Source: a virus. From it: 31,848 nt of DNA. The position numbers and the translations under genes are program-made. Every line of letters starts with the position of its first letter. Within the stretch, counting starts at the first letter, position 1. Where the stretch lies: IMG/VR virus record IMGVR_UViG_3300009506_000189, positions 1 to 31,848 of that record; one strand, written 5' to 3'. Shown in pieces: positions 29,140 to 31,848 of this stretch. The notes under the pieces were generated by a model. It did not search any database. It saw nothing but the letters and a program-made list of their open reading frames with translations, and was not told the DNA's origin.

Positions 29140-29311
29140 TCAGGAGTCCGAAGCGCATCTCTTTGTACACTCCTCACAGCATGTACAAAGATTTTCCTCG
29201 CCGTAAATCTCCTCATCGAACGGACACGGATGCGGCGAAGCTGCCGGACCATTGCATCTCGGGCACCTAGCTATCTCGCCGGTGTCGGAAGTAGAGGTTC
29301 AAATCTTTCAT
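29140..29311 (-). pseudogene. Small Cys-rich phage protein, frameshifted or with non-standard start
   Basis: After the TerL stop an ATG at 29311 has an ideal GGAGG site 7 bases upstream, but its frame stops after 14 codons. In the next frame a clear Cys-rich protein is encoded: GEIARCPRCNGPA, PHPCPFDEEIYGEENLCTCC, then EECTKRCASDS, ending at 29140. It has nine cysteines (CxxC, C, CxCCxxC, C). That frame has no ATG, GTG or TTG after the preceding stop. A one-base shift near 29290 would join start and body into about 57 residues. It resembles small phage proteins with a CxxC...PHPCPF pattern. Confidence 0.5.
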
Positions 29312-29329
29312 CGATCATCCTCCAAAGCT

Positions 29330-30979
29330 TCAACCGTAAATATCGATCCCGTCGTCGTCGTAGGGGTCGATGTCGCCGTCGAAGTCGTCATCGTCGTCAT
29401 CGTCTGCGTCGACGAGCTCTTCGTCACCGAGCACGGGCCATACCGACAGCGCCAGCGCATCATACGAGTCAGGAGAGCGCCCGAGGGTCTTCCGTAGCTC
29501 TTTCTTCGGCGTGAGCCTCATCCTCCCTGAAGTCCCCTTCTCCCACTCGAGCGCGTGGAGCTCGGCCTCGAGGCGCTCGTCTTCAAGGATCGATCCTCCG
29601 TCCTTCATCCACTTCCAAAGGTTTTGTGCGAGCTCGTCGCGGACACGATCGAATGTCTGGGGCTCGCGGATGGCTCGATCGGAGGCGCGAACCTTGTGGA
29701 GCTCGAATGTCGAGTCCTTGCGATTCGCAATGTTTCTCAGGTAAACATAGGTGTCCCATCCGATCTTTCCCTCGCTGTCCATGACCACGATGGCCTTCTC
29801 TCGCGGATGCTCCCGGAGCTCCTCTATCAGCGCGAGGAGCTGCACCCCATGGGCCGCTTCGTTCAAGCCGCGCTGGCGCCGCAGAGCGACGGGCTTATTG
29901 CCACGTCGAGCCACAAAGCAGGTTTCATCACCGGTCCCAGAATCCCCAGCGGGGTCAAGTCCGATCTGAAGAACTCCCACGGCGTCGGTCTCGTTCCATC
30001 TCTGCTCTGCCTCGGTTATGAGAGCGATCGAGAACGCCTTTCCGTCCTCGCCAGTCGGAAACTCACCGTCCACCCTCACTTTCACAAAGGCGGAGTCCTC
30101 CCCGTATTTAGCGATCATCTGCTGAATCCATACGTTCGTCGCAAGACCGGGTATTACGTTTTTGTTCTGGACGGCGTTCGGTGTCTCTCGACTCGAGATG
30201 GTGATCCGGTGGTAGACAAGTTTTTTTCGTGGGTGCTCGTGGGAGTCGTAAAACTCGCCGGACGTTCGCGTAGGGTTACCGATGAGGAGCATTCGCACCA
30301 TGACGCCCGCTTCCTCGGTCCACCCAGCGCGGTTTCCCTCGAGGCCCTCGTAGATCGCATCGGCGACTCCGCTAGCCTCGTCCATGATGAAAAACAGATT
30401 AGCACCTGCAACACCAGTTATCGCCTCGACGTCCTTTACGGTGTACCCTCGAATCTCCCGAAGGTCGTCAGCGATGAGCCCGGTAGCCGCCTTCTCGGCC
30501 ATTCGACCACCGACCGGTGTGCTATGCGGGCAAGGTATCGGACCCGATGGATCTTTCAGTCTACACTTGAGACATCGACCAGACTGGGCATGGAGCTGAC
30601 GAATAGCGCGCCACACGATGCTCTGGACGCTTGTCTTCGTCGGAGCCGTGCAAATCACCCGAGCATCATAAAATGAACAGTGAAACCAATGTGACAACGA
30701 TCCAGCGGTCCAGCTCTTACTCACACGGTGCCCTGATTTCACGGTAACGAGCGGATGATCGACAACGGCCTGCATTACTTCGCGCTGTTTCTCCCATGGC
30801 TCATAGCCGAGGATATCTCGACAAAACCCCACAGGGTCTCGAGCATACTTCGACGACGGCCACGTGATCCGTGTGGTTTGTTCTGTCTGTACTTCGAGGT
30901 CCCCTCGAAGATCTCCTCGATAGGTTCGACGTTTCTGCGCGTCTCGGTGGCGACGCCGATTTACGATCGCGAGGGTCAA
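29330..30979 (-). CDS. terL: Terminase large subunit
   Basis: 549 residues from the ATG at 30979 (ATGA overlap). ATPase: Walker A-like KSGHRVSKSW (81-90, with Ser where Gly is usual before Lys), Walker B LFFIMDEA (195-202). Nuclease: RNase H-like with D342 (LQIGLDPAGDSG), D401 (IVVMDSEGKIGWD) and DSYDALAL near 504-511. An insert with C136xxC139 and C150 near PHS may bind zinc. The last ~30 residues are a poly-Asp tail. It packages DNA into the prohead. It sits at the start of the late operon with TerS upstream, as usual. Confidence 0.9.
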   Translation of the reverse strand: MTLAIVNRRRHRDAQKRRTYRGDLRGDLEVQTEQTTRITWPSSKYARDPVGFCRDILGYEPWEKQREVMQAVVDHPLVTVKSGHRVSKSWTAGSLSHWFHCSFYDARVICTAPTKTSVQSIVWRAIRQLHAQSGRCLKCRLKDPSGPIPCPHSTPVGGRMAEKAATGLIADDLREIRGYTVKDVEAITGVAGANLFFIMDEASGVADAIYEGLEGNRAGWTEEAGVMVRMLLIGNPTRTSGEFYDSHEHPRKKLVYHRITISSRETPNAVQNKNVIPGLATNVWIQQMIAKYGEDSAFVKVRVDGEFPTGEDGKAFSIALITEAEQRWNETDAVGVLQIGLDPAGDSGTGDETCFVARRGNKPVALRRQRGLNEAAHGVQLLALIEELREHPREKAIVVMDSEGKIGWDTYVYLRNIANRKDSTFELHKVRASDRAIREPQTFDRVRDELAQNLWKWMKDGGSILEDERLEAELHALEWEKGTSGRMRLTPKKELRKTLGRSPDSYDALALSVWPVLGDEELVDADDDDDDDFDGDIDPYDDDGIDIYG

Positions 30980-31155
30980 AACGGCAACCTTCTAACGCAA
31001 AACCTAGTGCTCACAACCCGGACTCCGTCCTGAAATTCAACCAATACGTTACGCGGACCGCGTCCGTTGCCTCGAGCAACGACATTGCAAGCCTGCCCCT
31101 TGCGCTCTGGAAGATATTTCCTGTACCACCAATAATGAGTCGGAGCCCAAGTCAT
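30976..31155 (-). CDS. Small basic protein between terminase genes
   Basis: 59 residues from the ATG at 31155, which overlaps the upstream stop (ATGA), while its own stop overlaps the TerL start (ATGA). Sequence is basic with aromatic N-terminus (TWAPTHYWWYRKYLPERKGQ) and a beta-like end (NVLVEFQDGVRVVSTRFCVR). It resembles small SH3-like proteins often found next to terminases. Double translational coupling makes it a solid gene, but its function is not known. Confidence 0.65.
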   Translation of the reverse strand: MTWAPTHYWWYRKYLPERKGQACNVVARGNGRGPRNVLVEFQDGVRVVSTRFCVRRLPF

Positions 31156-31727
31156 TTCAACGCCTCGATAACGGCGGCCGACGCCTTGGGAAAAGGTTTC
31201 AGCGCGTTCAGAATCGCCGACTTCACCTTCAACCATTCGGGATGCTCTCGAACTGCCCGGTCTTCGAGCATCTCCTGATCCCGCTCCATCCGAGCTCGAA
31301 GAGCCAGCAGCTTCGCCAGGGTATCCCTCAACTTCGAAGTAGCCCCATCGGTCAGGTTATCGTCATCAAGCTCCGTGAGGATTGATGCAATTTGAGCCTT
31401 CGTAATCTCTAGAGTGTCCTCGTCGGAGCTCGTTCGCGAACTTGAGCTCGGGCCCGAGCTCGCCTTTTTCTCAGAAGTTTTCTCAGAAGGTATCTTGGCC
31501 CCTGGAACAACATCCCACGCGCGCTGCGGTATGCCGAAAAGCAGCTCGAGCTTGTGACGATAGGTTTTTCCTGGAATTCGACGGCCCCGCCGCCAGTGAC
31601 CAACGGCCGCTGCGCCACACCCGATCTTTTCCGCGAGTTCGAACTCTTCCCCCTTGATCTCTAGGAATAACCGCTGCCCTTCGGTCTTCGGCTTCCCTGG
31701 AGGACCGTGCATTTTCTTCCAACCCAT
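31152..31727 (-). CDS. Terminase small subunit-like HTH protein
   Basis: 191 residues from the ATG at 31727 (GAGG about 6 bases upstream; an in-frame TTG lies 12 bases earlier). Residues ~15-70 form an XRE-like helix-turn-helix (EFELAEKIGCGAAAVGHWRR, GRRIPGKTYRHKLELLFGIP). A Ser/Lys-rich linker follows, then a helical region (ALRARMERDQEMLEDRAVRE) and an end typical of small terminase oligomerisation domains. It would recognise the packaging site and recruit TerL. Position two genes ahead of TerL supports this; the HTH alone could also be a regulator. Confidence 0.65.
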   Translation of the reverse strand: MGWKKMHGPPGKPKTEGQRLFLEIKGEEFELAEKIGCGAAAVGHWRRGRRIPGKTYRHKLELLFGIPQRAWDVVPGAKIPSEKTSEKKASSGPSSSSRTSSDEDTLEITKAQIASILTELDDDNLTDGATSKLRDTLAKLLALRARMERDQEMLEDRAVREHPEWLKVKSAILNALKPFPKASAAVIEALK

Positions 31728-31766
31728 CACCAACCTCAACGCCAGTTTTTCGGTAGCAAATTCAAT

Positions 31767-31796
31767 TACATAGACCTACTTCGGTTTTTTTGCCAA
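31767..31796 (-). promoter_or_regulatory. Weak candidate late promoter
   Basis: TTGGCA (31796-31791) and TATGTA (31772-31767) are 18 bases apart on the minus strand, in the 121-bp AT-rich stretch upstream of the first late gene. The -10 match is poor. The rest of this stretch (31728-31848) shows no gene; the upstream edge lies outside the window. Confidence 0.3.
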
Positions 31797-31848
31797 CCTT
31801 GTGCCCGCCGTCTCTCGACGCCCTTCCGCCTTCAGGTTCCCCACACTG

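Noticed and set aside
29330-29430. GTC/ATC-rich microsatellite-like stretch
   Set aside because: It encodes the poly-Asp tail of the terminase large subunit, a common feature, so no separate repeat element is needed.
1-31848. CRISPR arrays, tRNA or rRNA genes, integrase or transposase
   Set aside because: No regular spaced repeats, cloverleaf-like or rRNA-like sequence, and no tyrosine/serine recombinase or DDE signature was recognised on either strand.

Overview
The window is a contiguous piece of a tailed-phage genome (free phage or prophage) with a contractile, Mu/P2-like virion. The evidence is an almost complete head and tail module on the minus strand: terminase, portal, S49 protease/scaffold, gpT-like capsid, sheath, tube, frameshifted tail chaperone, tape measure, hub, gp46-, gp47- and gp48-like baseplate proteins, and fibres. 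No integrase, transposase, tRNA, rRNA or CRISPR was seen. The DNA is GC-rich, codon use is biased to G/C third positions, and the palindrome GAGCTC is very common. This fits a phage of a GC-rich Gram-negative host; lipoproteins and periplasmic wall enzymes also suggest a diderm. A myxobacterium-like host is possible but cannot be established from sequence alone.

Layout. (1) 1-5.6 kb, minus strand: an early or accessory operon transcribed leftward from a candidate promoter near 5.55 kb. In order it holds a small zinc ribbon, a short excisionase-like HTH protein, an overlapping unknown, RecT with an N-terminal zinc ribbon, a double zinc ribbon, a RuvC-like resolvase, a small basic protein, a secreted lytic transglycosylase, a sugar-nucleotidyltransferase-like protein, a small protein, a secreted metzincin-like protein with altered metal ligands, a small Cys-rich protein carrying a 120-bp duplicate of the end of that metzincin gene, and an unknown gene that runs off the left edge. 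(2) 5.6-8.0 kb: a lipoprotein gene with its own terminator, four tandem repeats, and a divergent pair (RHH regulator leftward, acidic unknown rightward) sharing a promoter/operator region. The acidic gene is the only plus-strand gene. A bidirectional terminator at 8.02-8.05 kb closes both sides. (3) 8.1-10.3 kb, minus: end of the late operon, with lysis-type and small genes, including a frameshifted TIM-barrel hydrolase. (4) 10.3-12.8 kb: receptor-binding or fibre genes (LRR/PKD-like and Asp-box propeller), lower in GC and with no GAGCTC site. (5) 12.8-23.5 kb: baseplate, tape measure, chaperone, tube, sheath and connector genes. (6) 23.5-31.7 kb: capsid, decoration, protease/scaffold, portal, terminase. 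Late transcription runs right to left from about 31.8 kb, with most genes joined by ATGA or TGATG overlaps.

Most notable: a textbook -1 frameshift signal (GGGAAAA, 6-nt spacer, GAAA-tetraloop hairpin) in the tail chaperone gene; a metzincin-like protein with HELGN...D in place of HExxH...H, beside a partial duplicate of its own C-terminal coding region; a possible Acb2/Tad1-hairpin-like anti-defence protein inside the tail module; a nested in-frame scaffold start inside the protease gene; three 10-bp-phased GTTGA repeats upstream of the excisionase-like gene; two related HTH modules in one late operon; and two small frameshifted genes not visible as single open frames.
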